The position numbers and the translations under genes were made by a program. A stretch of DNA of 64,000 nucleotides. Source: Terfezia claveryi. Its lineage: Eukaryota > Ascomycota > Pezizomycetes > Pezizales > Pezizaceae. The stretch spans positions 186,001 to 250,000 of the forward strand of contig WHUX01000048.1 in NCBI GenBank assembly GCA_015179025.1, given 5' to 3'. Shown here one piece after another: positions 45,069 to 56,693 of the stretch; the stretch's first letter is position 1; the number at the start of each line of letters is the position of its first letter. Under the pieces are notes generated by a model. That model worked only from the letters and a program-made list of their open reading frames with translations, had not been told where the DNA came from and made no database searches.

Positions 45069-48000
45069 ATAGCCTAGTTATATACCTATATTTGATATAG
45101 GTCTAGTTAGGTATATTGTCATTAATTCAAGTGCGTCATGTACCAAATCCAGTGATTTAATACATTGCCCGCGAGGGGCATAGTGGGTATACCGCCAGCC
45201 GGCGGCTGTGTCTGTGCTGCTCGCGAGCGGCCTGGAACATATATATAGTTCTATGTCATTAGTACCTGGCAACTGTCAGTTTCATAGTAAAACTACTCCT
45301 TTTGTGAGGAGCACGAGGTAGATAGTCCAGATAGCATAAATAGCATAGATAGCATGACTAGCATAACATAGCATAGATATATAGATGCGCTCGGCATGCA
45401 AGCACATGCCACGCGCTAGCGTAACCCAGGAAGCCGGGAAACAGCTGAGTTGATCATCATTAAAATATATATATACATTCACACATCATCTGTCACACGC
45501 CTCTGGCCGGTTCTGACACCTTTCTTCACTCGAAAAATATCTAGAACTATTGCGAGTTGGGAGAAAGTATGGTCACAATCACGCTCGTTGTCTGCTGTCA
45601 TACAGGACCACTAGCGGCCACTAGGGCTCGTGTATATAGTCTTCTTGCTTGTGCTCTTTCCTTCTATACCAACGTCTTCTGTCTAATATCAGTCCCCCCA
45701 GCCCACGTCCAAGTCCACTGACCGAGTCCTTTCGCCCTTGATCCTGCCGCCTTCTACCTCTAAGCCTATCACACACATTGGGCCCCTACGTATTTGATCG
45801 AGCCCCACTGGCCTCCTTTTGATGACCCTCGCTCCGAGATACTGCCCTCCCCTATCTGCCCATCACACATATAGGAACCCTGCGTGTGTGTTCCCCCTTG
45901 CCCAGTCCGTCGTGCCTTGGCCGCCCCACTCCTGGCCCACCCCATTATATATACATGCCATTACTATACAGTACAAATTTATATAGGAAGGTGCACTTTA
46001 CCCTATCCTCAGTATAATGCAAACCCTGTTATTTAGAATATCGAAGGAATAAGTATTCAATATTTGGATATTGGGTATAGGGAAGAGGAAAAAGGAAAAA
46101 GAAAAGAGAAAGCTAAAACAACTACTTATTCCATTTATTTTGCTTCTGTTCTGCTATGCTAGAGCAAAAGAAAAAATATAGGTAGCTTCTAAAAGTTCTT
46201 TTACATTTTTGAATTAAAAAAGCAAAAGCTAAAGAGGACATTGCAGGATAGAAACGGGAGAAGGAGTTTTCGAACTTTATAAATAAATATTGAAAATATA
46301 TGAAAGGCATGACAGGAGGAAATAAGATTGCGGTTTTCTCAACTTATTTTTAAGCACGCTAGAGAAGGATCAAAGAGTAGAGCTTTTCTCTTGCAATTAT
46401 TCTTCAAGAATTTTTGATAGTAGCAGTTTTGGTGTAATTGCTAGGTACTAATGGGATAGAACTAATATGCATGTATGTATTGAACGTATGTTTTTTTGAT
46501 TTTGTTTCTTATAAGGTTCCAAATAGGAAACAAGGAAAGAAAGCACAACAAATATGTTCCACCACAACAGTCGGTCCCCAGATTCTTCCTCACATAGTCA
46601 TCCTAGCTTCAGCTTGGAGAAGATTGCCTCCACCAAGTCAACTATTCATTCTTTGTTCCCTCCCTTGACATTCATGATGCATCCCCTCGGTGATCCATCT
46701 CTTCTCACGTCCCTCAAGCTTCCCACCACCAAGTATCAGGATGGAGCGACAGTACCCCCACATTACCCACAAGTGGGAAATAACTTGGCCCAAGACATGT
46801 CGCCATGTTTGCAGGCAGCGTGTGACTTTTGGTTTTATCGCCTAAACCGCCCCACCCCTGTTCCCTTTCCTCCACTCTTGCTTCCTTCCGTCACCTGGGG
46901 CCTCTTGGCTTCCTGTCATATGTCCGTATATATATAGGTACTTGGGTGATGCTACAGAGCTAGTTATTTATTGGACAAAGTTAGCGAGTGTGCTAGAAAC
47001 GCTAATCCGCATCGAGCGGCTACGCTCGCTTGTTTCACCTCTTTAATTCTGTTTTGAGGTCTAGTCTGGCGCCCAAATTTGGGGTCACCCAATGAGGACA
47101 ACCCCGCATTGTGTGAAAAAGCAACGATGATATCATATTGCGAGGTGCGTAGCAGGGAAAACGGAGCACAATACTACCGTCAATATCCTACACTGGTATT
47201 TGGTCTATTTATATTAATATTAATATGTTCAGCAAATTCATTGATATACAGATCATTACAGATATCGATATCGTATGTCTCCTTTGTATGCTTGGTGCCT
47301 ACCCATAGTTACCCACTGTACCTAACATGAAACTCACCGCCACGCCTCCGCTCCTAGGGATGGATGGTTATGTAGGAGTGATAAAGGAAAAATGTTTAGT
47401 TAAGGATCTACCTAGCCCTCGCGTGTCAGACAGCTGCAACCTCAGCTGGTCCAGTAATAAACTGGTAGTGAAGGCACTTTTGCCTATCTCAGGTCGATCT
47501 GCAAGTACAGAAAGCGAAGGTACTTAGATCACATATATCGAGATTCTTTGGATTAGGAGGGTACGAGCTCAGGGTCGATTATATTTTTGTGGGAATTCTT
47601 TTGACGTGAGAGTTGGCTAAGTTTATATCTCTAAATGTATCTAAAGCCTCTTTAGGTTGTCCGTTCATCGTTCTTATCACCAAAGAGTGTTACCTGACTC
47701 CCATGACAATTTCGCCTACCAAGTTACTATTCATAGTTACATTCAGGATACACTAGAGCATTGACCGGTTCAAACTTGTTTATGTAGACAAGCTGACAAA
47801 TGTTACCAGTAACAATTCAACTGCCCCCCTGGCTCGATATGCAATCCTACATAGTAATGTGCTAATTGGCCACTATAAATGTGCCTAAGATAGGCCAAAA
47901 AACCCAGGAATGTGTGTGGGGAAAACAGCACCAGGTTGCTTTATATAATGCAGTCACAGTATGCAACACTAGTCTTCGGGAGACGACTGCGCACGGGGCT

Positions 48001-49440
48001 GCAGGTTTGCAGATATACTGATCGTGGGGGGTGTTGTTGTATATCATGACAGGGGAAGGATCGATTGCAAGGAAGTTTGGCCGCCTAATATTAGGCTGGT
48101 TTTTTAATTTTATTTTTACAAAATTATTCATTACTCGTATTCAAGTTATTCCAACCTATGACGAGAAACCGCGGTGTTGGAACAGCTAGGCCTGATCGGA
48201 TGGCATAGTTTTCCTGAGTGCTAGTGACGTTGTATATAGGCTAATTCCATAGCAGTGCTTGGAGTTACGATAGTCCTATATATACGAGATCTTGGTCTAA
48301 ACACGAGTAGGGAATCTCATATGGCAAACAGTAAGACCGTAGATTTGGACAAGGAAGTAATTCCTACTTCAGTTTCCTGCAGCTGGACCCCCATTGCAGG
48401 GTGGGGGCTTGCGTTTTGGAATACCTGGCATTACAATTGTGGTCTGATTCTCCCTGACTGACAGCTCGGACGCCGTAACAGCCAGCTCGAGCCTTGTCCA
48501 TTCCAACAGCATTTTAGGCTACCGTGGGGTTAAGTCGAGATACGTAAGCATACCTCAAGATAGCGGTGTAATCATAATATATCTAAGCCTGTCCCTGATA
48601 ATTAGCCTCTAGAGAGTAAGTTAAGTGAAGTTAGCGCAGTTATTAACCGCCTGTATATTCATATTCTAGCGAGCAAGACTTAACTTTAAGATATTCGAAT
48701 TAATCCAAGAGGCGAAGCGGAGCTTTCGATGGTGTGTATTGGCTGCGTTTTGTAATTTTCCAGCCAGCTATTGGATAGCCCATGTAAGACACTGCAGGTA
48801 AATTTACGTTGTGCATCGTAACGGTAACCCTAGTAGGTACCATTGTGTTGCTACCAATTTTGACTCAGTTATGTGTTTTACCTTAGCCAAGCCAAAGCTT
48901 CGATCTTATGCATTCGAAGCTAGGGAGCTATTCAGCTTCAATGTTGACCCGGAAGGACAATGAGCATAGAGGTCATTGTCTCAGTGTGCTCAGTGATGAA
49001 TTGAACTACCGCTGTTGACACTTAACGGCTTTGCATACATCAAAGTTCACTATTGTGGAGCTGTCAGAGAAAGCAGATAGCTTAAACCTGCTCCATACCT
49101 CGAGTACTTTTTTCCATAATTGGCGGCGTATAGCGAGTCATGCAAGCTTCCAGCGGAGCCTTCCAACGAGACCAGGCTATTCTCTGGTCCCCCTATTCAT
49201 ACGCCGGCCCTTACCGTCCATGAGAGGGGTGCACCAACCTGGCCGCGGATACCTGGCCAGCAGGTCTTACCACATTTATCAGTGAGATTGCGTCAGCTAT
49301 CTAGTTGAATATCCGAAATCATGGGCTTCATGATCAAGGCCTAGGCCTAACCTACCGCAGCCGTGATACTAATGAGTCAACTTTCTGTGTTCGTTCTTTC
49401 AGGGCACAAATGACGACCTTTCGAGGCCACTCGATGATAT
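45069..49440. other. Gene-free stretch, about 4.4 kb
   Basis: No gene is supported. It contains AGCATA-type short repeats at 45331-45372 and promoter-like TATATA plus CT-rich sequences at 45625-45680 and 46925-46945 that could be LTR remnants. TCTGGCGCCCAAATTTGGGG at 47064-47083 has the look of a primer-binding region. No polyprotein follows. Confidence 0.45.
45331..45372 (+). repeat. Degenerate (AGCATAGAT)n short repeat
   Basis: About five degenerate copies of TAGCATAGAT/TAGCATAAAT spaced 9-11 bp apart. Confidence 0.6.
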
Positions 49441-49460
49441 GGTATCTGGTGGGCGGGCTT

Positions 49461-49469
49461 TTATATAAA
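49461..49469 (+). promoter_or_regulatory. TATA-box candidate upstream of the 49791 gene
   Basis: TTATATAAA in a GC-rich context about 320 bp upstream of the ATG. A possible leader intron (GTACGT donor at 49551, CTAAC branch, CTGCAG acceptor at 49619) lies between. This is the only arrangement of this kind seen in the region, and it supports transcription from here. Confidence 0.4.
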
Positions 49470-49790
49470 TGGGCCCACCAGATCGACTTTAAACACACTG
49501 TCAACGCTTCTGTAGGATCATATACCCCATTTCATTAGCATGACCTCGTCGTACGTACTCATCAGAACCTCGTTCCTGTCACACCTTCTCCGATCCTGCT
49601 TGGCTAACCCTATCTGCAGCTGGTCAATCCTGTTGCCCCGGCTTATATCACCATCAAAGTCTCCCCGCGAATCGCTGCTTGCTTACGGCCAAGTGCTGTT
49701 GACTACCGGCGTCTATCTGGGTAAAACCTCAGCTTTTCGATACCATTTCAGTCAACGCAAGTCGCTACATACCACCTCCCCCAAACACCA

Positions 49791-50066
49791 ATGGCTACGT
49801 GTCAAATTACTCCAACCTCCAGTTCCCCTCGTGCCACGACGATAGCTGGGATCCAGGGGGCACCTTCCCAAGGCCCCCAGGCTCGGAATGCGGTATCTGC
49901 TTCTGCACTTATACCAGCTGTACCTCAGGAAAACCGTGCCAGGGCGGGCTATCAGAACGAGAATCAGTGTCTCTCCCAGGCAGTGCAGAGATATCTATGT
50001 GAGCCTGCGAGGGACGGCGGATCGACTTACAGTCTACTCCACCAGTTCCTTGATGATCACCGCTGA
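49791..50066 (+). CDS. Small protein with C-terminal YL-EP-RDGG-Y motif (family member C)
   Basis: A 91-residue frame beginning MATCQITPTS in a good initiation context (CACCAATGG). The first about 58 residues are Ser/Pro/Ala/Gln-rich and look disordered. The C terminus holds QRYLCEPARDGGSTYSLL, identical at 15 of 18 positions to the C-terminal motif of the 9949-10326 protein, 40 kb away and in the opposite orientation. The DNA outside the motif is not obviously related, so this is not a recent duplicate. There is no signal peptide or membrane helix. Function unknown. It may have an upstream coding exon, because splice signals occur near 49551-49619. Confidence 0.58.
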   Translation: MATCQITPTSSSPRATTIAGIQGAPSQGPQARNAVSASALIPAVPQENRARAGYQNENQCLSQAVQRYLCEPARDGGSTYSLLHQFLDDHR

Positions 50067-52930
50067 TAGCGGACAATGCTGAGCGTTTGGCTCTTGTAAC
50101 TGGTTGTTTTAGCTGACAGCGGAGCTAGAAAGTTTTTTCCTTTGAATTGCCTTGTAATATTCAAGTTGTGGGACTCGGCGAATTTTTTTCAAAAAAAAAA
50201 GAAAAAAAAAAACGTGTTCCTTTGCCACATATTTCTCTTTCTTATACCCTTCCGATTTCCCTCACACTGTTTCTGATCTAACCTGTTCTTGTGTGGATTG
50301 TCATCAACGGTTGCAATTAGTGGGGCCTTCAAACGGTAGTTGCTCTCTATAGGCTTGTATTCAGGGACAGAAGTGTAGTTGAGGTTAAGCCGAGAAGTTC
50401 AGGTGCGGAATGTTTGCTTTTTGTAATGGCCCGAGACCACTACTTTTTTGACATTAATATTTAATCTATTTTGTTATCCCTTGATCGCAGGTGGCTGTTT
50501 TGGGATCCCGTTTCTCATTATAACTTCTTAATTCACCGCACCTGAGCTTTGTAGGATGAGGCATCTTCAGGGCGCGTTTCCATTTTCTCCTAAGTTTGAA
50601 TGTAAGAGTAGTAGTCAAGTAGAGGTGTTAGGGTTACACAATCTGAGGATGGTTAATAGGACTTTAGGTATCATGCATGTTAGTTACGACAATTGATCTG
50701 TAACCTCCAACCTAACTAAGGTTATTTTAAGTGCCATTTTCGGCGCGCGGCAACACATCACCCAGACCTACATACTACAAATTTTTGTGTACCTAAACTT
50801 ATTGTCACCTGTGTAACCTCAATTTCTCGTGCCTAGGCTGATTTCTGTACTAGACTATAAGTATAATCTGGGACTTGGGCTCCGGAACACTTCGACTGAA
50901 AATCTTCCATGAGGGATACCATGTTCACTTAGTTACTTCCCCAGCATCGCCTCCTACCCAGGTTCCCACTAGGTTGTTAAAGTCAGCTCGTACAAGTACC
51001 GGTACTCCAGGGTACATCAAACGGAAAATAAAACCGGTTACTTTTGTTTGGGATCATCAAGTAAACCAGGAAAGAATTGGAATTTGTTGATTGAAGGGTA
51101 ATTTATTATTTTTGCATGCAGTTCATGTACTATATTGAGTATCACGTACCCAAAATAATTGCTCCAAATCTTCCTAAAGAATATTGGATTATCCAGCTGA
51201 AACTGTCTATGAAAAAGCAATGCCGGTATTGATTGTATTCTTTACTGCTGGAATATTCCAAAAAAAAAAAAAAAAAAATTTAAATAAAAAAGACTGGAAT
51301 GTTTTCACGCGCCTATCGCGCTACAGTAAGTACCAGTACGTGCTGTCTCACACAACTAGCTGCATAAATTTTGGTGCAATATAATCCACTAGGTAAGTAG
51401 GTACTGAACAACTGTACACCGAAATATGGGTTAATGTACTAACACCATGAATCTAGATACGGAGCAGATCAAGACTATTCCGGAGTCAACTAATGATATG
51501 AATCCGTGAAACACACGGCTTCAACCAACGCGTGATTGAATACTCCGGATTTCGTGCATGCCTGGCCGCATCTAAGACTACATAATTTTGGTCCAATGTT
51601 GTTGTACCTACATACTGCATTACCTATTCGTGTTACACGCGGCATAAACCACCAATACAGTCAACTTACAGTACCTGATTCTATACATACTAGTAAAGTT
51701 TTTCGATCAAGAATCCTAGTGGCAGATAAATCATACGATTCGTAACTACACACTTGCACTGACACTAATTCCCCCTTACGGTAGAGATACCTCAATCACG
51801 GCTATAAAGGTCCAATATCACGAGCAGCCAAGTATTCCCCTCTTGAGTCAATACATCATCGAATACCAATCCCTAAATCGCTGTCATAAATATAAAGTAG
51901 CTGCATATATATGACGTGTAGCTATTATAATATTCGTGTTCCCGTACGAGGGGTTCCCGAGCTATTCACACTCTACTAGCTTCACCTTATCCCATGGAAA
52001 GATTAAACCCAAAAGCCAGCTCTTCGTTCTTCTATGACCCAACTACGCTAGGTATGTTGATTATCCCTTATTTCTAGAGTCATCCTTCATGAAAATAGTG
52101 AAGAGACAAGCCTTCTTTGGAAGGCAATTGGCAGGATACTACTGTTTTGCTGGTGATTTGTGACCTACAATTGTAGCACCAGACACGATCTTGAAATAAG
52201 GGAATTTTCAGTCAATAATGATGGGGCTCCACGCAATTGTAACCAGGTATATCCCTAGCATGCATACTCGGAACCCAGAATTTGGGCTTCCATCTTTAGC
52301 CACCACAGGGCTGCACGGCACAGACTAACATCGACAACAACATAGCTTGTGATTGTTTGTCCCTCTACCCAATGGCAATGAGGCAATATAGAGAATCTAT
52401 GCAGGGCCAAATCGATTTCTTGGACCCTGACAGGGACCACCCCCCTCAAGACCAGGGCCTATTTAGCCATCCCAGCTATTGAGCAAACTACCTTACTTAG
52501 AATAGGGAAGGTTATATTGTTCCGCCTTTAATCCCTGACTGTACTACTGTACCTGTACATACCTATTATTGCGCTACGAACTAGGAGTGGGACCAGGGAA
52601 ACTCCAATCCCGGAAATAGTGCTCCAGAAGCTCAGAAATTGGAGTTCTTTTTTCTGGTAAAACCACTAATATAGCTCCTGAGCCGCTCCGTATTCCTCTA
52701 TTATAGGAAGAACCTTCCGCAGGTTTTATTTTAAGAATTTTGCCAGCCTCCGTGAGACTTTTTATCAGACATGGAGCCACAATAATTTTGAAAATAAATG
52801 TTTATTCTCAGAATCTTCCATGTATGGATAGTAAGACTTGGGCGGATATCGGTATTTTTTTGGAAAAAGGTTAGGATTTGCTTCCGAGTTCATCTGTCAT
52901 TTGTATATTGATGATAGCCTCATCTCCATG
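50067..52930. other. Gene-free stretch, about 2.9 kb
   Basis: No gene is supported. It has A-runs at 50191-50211 and 51261-51279, the second in a WTTCC-A(n)-TTTAAATA context reminiscent of a retroposed tail but without a clear target duplication. A minus-strand frame at 52574-52780 looks coding-like in composition but has no ATG. Confidence 0.45.
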
Positions 52931-52939
52931 GATACCGCT

Positions 52940-53024
52940 GACAATTGATTCATTGACAATTGATTCATTGACAATTGATTCATTGACAATTGATTCATCG
53001 GCAATTGATTCATCGGCAATTGAT
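52940..53024 (+). repeat. 15-bp minisatellite, about 6 copies
   Basis: Six tandem copies of a 15-bp ATTGACAATTGATTC unit. The last two carry a CGGCAATTG variant. They are in frame on both strands. Confidence 0.9.
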
Positions 53025-53346
53025 CGATTTATTGTTCTCATATATATAGTGGTTTTTGCATGCAATTCAAAGTCAATTGTTTGATTTGCGATTTGAATTG
53101 ATTGCTCCCGGAGGATTGGTTGGCGGTTTTGTTGTTGGCTTTTCCTTTGGTTTTGCTGAGGAAGTTAGGGGATTTTGGTGTTGGTGTTTGGAAGAATGGG
53201 TGGGAGGATACCTAAAAACGTTGTCTGACCTAGCCATTTGGGGGGCGTTCTTCGTGTCATGGTGTAAGTGGCCCTCCTCGTCGAATAAAAGCCATAGCCG
53301 TGGGGGAACTTAGAGACGGGACAAAGGAGCTGGTGGGGCCCGTAAT

Positions 53347-53574
53347 ATGCGCGCGCACTATGATTATTCGAACATCTATCGGGGGGACCTTCAGGACGAT
53401 TATTTCGGTGAAGACTGTGATGAGGAAGACTGTGCGTCTCGGGAAGATGGGGGGAAATGTAGCTGTGGGAAATGCACCATGATGCCCCATGGAAAAAATC
53501 GCAGTGGGAATGGTGAGAGTCCGAAGGGTATTGGGTATATGAGTACGGTGCAAGGGGGGATGGGGCGGAAGTGA
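53347..53574 (+). CDS. Hypothetical acidic, Cys-containing small protein
   Basis: A 75-residue frame from MRAHYDYSNI with an acidic centre (EDCDEEDCASRED) and a CSCGKC motif, ending GGMGRK. Its composition is more protein-like than its neighbours, and upstream in-frame codons remain open back to an AG at 53310 that could be a splice acceptor. I could not build a consistent upstream exon. A long frame also exists on the opposite strand, so the call is tentative. It is unrecognised. Confidence 0.25.
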   Translation: MRAHYDYSNIYRGDLQDDYFGEDCDEEDCASREDGGKCSCGKCTMMPHGKNRSGNGESPKGIGYMSTVQGGMGRK

Positions 53575-54168
53575 GGATCATATAATTCGTAAGCATGGGG
53601 AGGAGGATCTTGAACGAGGTAGTGCGATATCGGGTGCTGATACCCCCTCTTCCCATCGAAGAGGAGATATGAGAGGGCGAGTGATATTTCTGTCTTGTGG
53701 TTTACTTCCTTCAATTTCTCATCCCTCTGTTTCTCTTCACATTGTTCATGTGCATTCTTGTGCGACTTTCCCTTGTTTTTGTTTGCCTTTTCGAATTCAC
53801 TGTTGTTCTAGTGATATATTGGAGTTTTTCCTCGGGATCAGCCCCTTCTCTGCATATCCTCGCTTCTCTTCAAATTGCGTGAACTTACTATCTCTTTATA
53901 TTTATCATCATTGAATTTGTTTCCTGATGGCCTGGGCGGGGCTGGCGAGGGGCGCTGAGATAGCTTCAGCCGGGCACCATCCAGGGATATGTGCAATACG
54001 TGTAGAGGTGATAAGGGGCATAAAATACGTTCATAAAATATTTTCACGACTTCAGAATTGTAATGACGGCTCATATAGACATCCCGAATGTTGAACAAAC
54101 GCTCACGAGCTACTTACTACATACAAGGTCTTTAGGCTGACTTCAGTGTGTATAAGAAGATTTGTATT

Positions 54169-54212
54169 CTCTAAGCTAAGCTAAATTCATTCTAACATGA
54201 ATAGGACCTTTA
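54169..54212 (+). repeat. Dispersed repeat copy 2 (CTCTAAGCTAAGCTAAA…)
   Basis: Matches 12573-12615 in the same orientation, with one small insertion. Confidence 0.7.
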
Positions 54213-54317
54213 ACCCAAAACAAGCTAGCCATCCATATCCAACCAAGCTATAAGAATGCTACAAGGAGGTGTATCTATGTAGTAGTCTGGTTGGGTATCC
54301 AGTCTATACTCACAGGA

Positions 54318-54363
54318 TAGTCTGGTTGGCACCTCACAGGAGGAGGGTCGTGCAACCAGACTA
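54318..54363. mobile_element. Complete 46-bp micro-MITE-like element
   Basis: TAGTCTGGTTGGCAC at the left and GTGCAACCAGACTA at the right form inverted ends beginning and ending in TA, with only CTCACAGGAGGAGGGTC between. It is the cleanest copy in the window. Its reverse complement matches 7060-7099 across the CCCTCCTCCTGTGA core. Confidence 0.75.
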
Positions 54364-55287
54364 GGCTTGTCAATAGTGCTCCTATCGGCTCGCTTCCCAG
54401 GCAGGCTTAGTCCGGCTCGCTACCCACGTTAAGTAGGCGTAGTGCTTGGCCAAGACCAATCAGATTGGATAAGCCTGTTAACTGTCACGTGATGGGCTTA
54501 GTAAACGACCAGCTGGAATGCCATCAGTTCAGACTGCATCGTCACCACCAAGTTCTTCTCGCCAGACTTTCACATGCCGCCAGAGCATCCGCAGCGGGAA
54601 CTGACAAGGTTCTCTGGTCAAGACACCAATGGGCGTTCTTGTTTGGTGCCGAGAGTCTCAGTGCCGGCGTCATTAGCCATGCATTCTAGACTGATAGTAA
54701 GTGTAAGGTACCGGTACCGGTCACAACCAATCCCTGGAAATACCAACCAAGTCTAGCAAAAGATGTCGGGGTAGATTGTAAAGTGAGGAGTTTCATTGTC
54801 GTCATTTTTAGGTGAGACTTGTTTCTGCACGTGGCGCATTGCTAATTGTTCGGGTAGTTGTTTCAAATCTGATGTGTCGAAACAATCTCAATTTCCAAAC
54901 TTGTGGATCTCCATGGGAATGTCCAACAGAAAAGGGTGTGCATCTAACATCACAAAAATGTTCCGAAACGACTCATATTCTGCTTTATTATGGGATACGA
55001 GATAACTTTGCGGAATGTACATTTTGACATCGCACCAGCTACCTCTCCCCACGACACCGTGTGGGTTCAGCACCAACTTACACTGTTGACGACTTATATT
55101 CCCCTGATCATATATACAAATACGCTATACTAGGCGTACACACATCGTATATTCGAGCGGCGAAAGCATGTGATACACTCACGATCAATCACGTCAGCGA
55201 CCAAGGTACTGGGTGGAGGGCTGGGAATGTACCAGACTGAGTGGATGGGTGGGTATATCCGTTGCCAGTGGCAATGATGTCCATTTG

Positions 55288-55647
55288 TTAGTGCTTTTTC
55301 CCTCCCCACATGTATCGAGGATAATCAAGCACTGTGTAGTAGTTGCCAGAGGCATTATTCCCATGAAGAACAAATGAAGAAGTAGAGTGCTCATCGTTAA
55401 TCTGATATTTGCGATGGAATGAAGCAGGTTGAAGAGATACGAAGATGCGATTCGTACCTTGACCTAGGTGGGGCGGAGCCATCTGAAGTGGCATCCTCAC
55501 GGTGACACAAAAGAGGGGTGGTGGTGTAGATGCATATGCTGTTTGCCATCGATCACTCCTCACCAACGCACAGACATGGGTGTCCATTTTTGTGGCCAAC
55601 GCACCTTTAAGGCTGATAACCCAACGAAAAGGGTATCGATTCGCCAT
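55288..55647 (-). CDS. Hypothetical protein, 119 residues
   Basis: A frame from MANRYPFRWVISL in a strong initiation context (GGGCCATGGCG), ending PRYMWGGKKH. It contains FVLHGNNASGNYYTVLDYPR, which looks protein-like, but I recognise no domain. A plus-strand frame of similar length overlaps it, so coding is not certain. If real, it would be divergently placed relative to the large gene at 56694 and might share the 55.65-56.69 kb intergenic region as promoter. Confidence 0.3.
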   Translation of the reverse strand: MANRYPFRWVISLKGALATKMDTHVCALVRSDRWQTAYASTPPPLFCVTVRMPLQMAPPHLGQGTNRIFVSLQPASFHRKYQINDEHSTSSFVLHGNNASGNYYTVLDYPRYMWGGKKH

Positions 55648-56693
55648 GGCCCTAACTGAACTGGAATACGACCGGTTTCGGAGAATGGTCTCCGCTTGGC
55701 TGGAGATGTTAGCACTGGCACTCGATATCCTTGTTTTGTATTTTTGGAGTTTTGACTGGTTCCATGTCACGCTTTTCTTGTTTCTGTTGCTTTTTCTCAG
55801 TTGTTTCTGCTGGGGGAATGCAGGACTCAATCAGAGAGGTGTGGGTAGGTATGTGAAATGTTCTTCTACCTTCGACCTTTGCCTGCGAATCTGTCTATCC
55901 TATCATAGGGCAGTGGCAGATGTGCGCAAATTATCTCTTACTTATGTCTTTATTTTTTTCCTCTGGCCTTCACATTCTCTGCCCCTCGCACTTTTCAATC
56001 CACTGTTCAACATCTGAAGTTTTGCCAAATATCTAACGTCTTCGGCGGCCTAGAATATTTGCGGGATAAACAGCACCAGCTTTTCAACTTCACGAAGACT
56101 CAACGAATTTCATTTACTTCTGATTGTTTCATGTCCTGGTCGATAATTAAGTTCAGTTCAACTTCAATCTACGTGATACGAAACGACGGATTATACGAAT
56201 TTCCCTCCATTTTCGCGTCGCGAAAATTAGCGGCTCAGGCTACACTGAATTGAAGCAAGTAAGCACGCATCACGCGATTCGTGTGCCTGTCAGTACGCAC
56301 TCAGCTGTGACCGCACAAACGTTACCGCGGCGAAGGCGAACGCGAGGTCGAAGGCTGACGAGGGGAGAAGGCTGTTGCCCATCCCGAAATATCACAAAAC
56401 AAGTGTCGGTTGGTGTGGTGATATAAGTGATAATATTTCCTTTTTACCAACTTATCTGCGTTTCTTGTGTGTTTCCGTGCTGCCCCACACTTTCTGGTTT
56501 CCTGTAAAAATTGCTCGATTTCTGTTACAATTTTTTTTGCCCCGTCCCCTGAACCTCTGCGGCTGCCTATTTGCCGCGCAAGCACAGGTCGTGCTTGCCC
56601 TCCCAAACAAATTAATCAAATTTAACCCCAGTCAAACTATCCACTCTGGATTCCTACTCTGATAACCGTTCTTTCCTTCATCCTCCGTCACAG
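55648..56693 (+). promoter_or_regulatory. Upstream region of the large disordered-protein gene
   Basis: No convincing exon was found. The final about 35 bp are CT-rich and end GTCACAG, a good acceptor at 56693. No ATG occurs on the plus strand between about 56140 and the first exon in any frame leading into it, so the start exon must lie further upstream across an intron, or outside what I can recognise. Confidence 0.35.

Larger units (their letters stand above)
53700..55280. other. Gene-free stretch with micro-elements
   Basis: No gene is supported. It holds the second copy of the 12573-12615 repeat (54169-54212), a micro-element end at 54283-54295 and a complete micro-element at 54318-54363. 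Confidence 0.5.

Noticed and set aside
47064..47083. TCTGGCGCCCAAATTTGGGG as a retroviral-type primer-binding site after a 5' LTR
   Set aside because: No paired LTR or polyprotein could be found downstream. Kept only as a remark in the gene-free entry.
52574..52780. 68-codon minus-strand frame with coding-like composition
   Set aside because: Begins at GTG with a stop just upstream and no ATG. No acceptor is evident and it has no known motif.
53165..53656. 163-codon minus-strand frame, His/Pro/Ser-rich
   Set aside because: Low-complexity composition that mirrors the more protein-like plus-strand frame at 53347-53574. No splice signals.
55502..56017. 171-codon plus-strand frame with hydrophobic stretches as the missing first exon of the large gene
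   Set aside because: No donor in the right phase was found, and the hydrophobic content comes from T-rich DNA.
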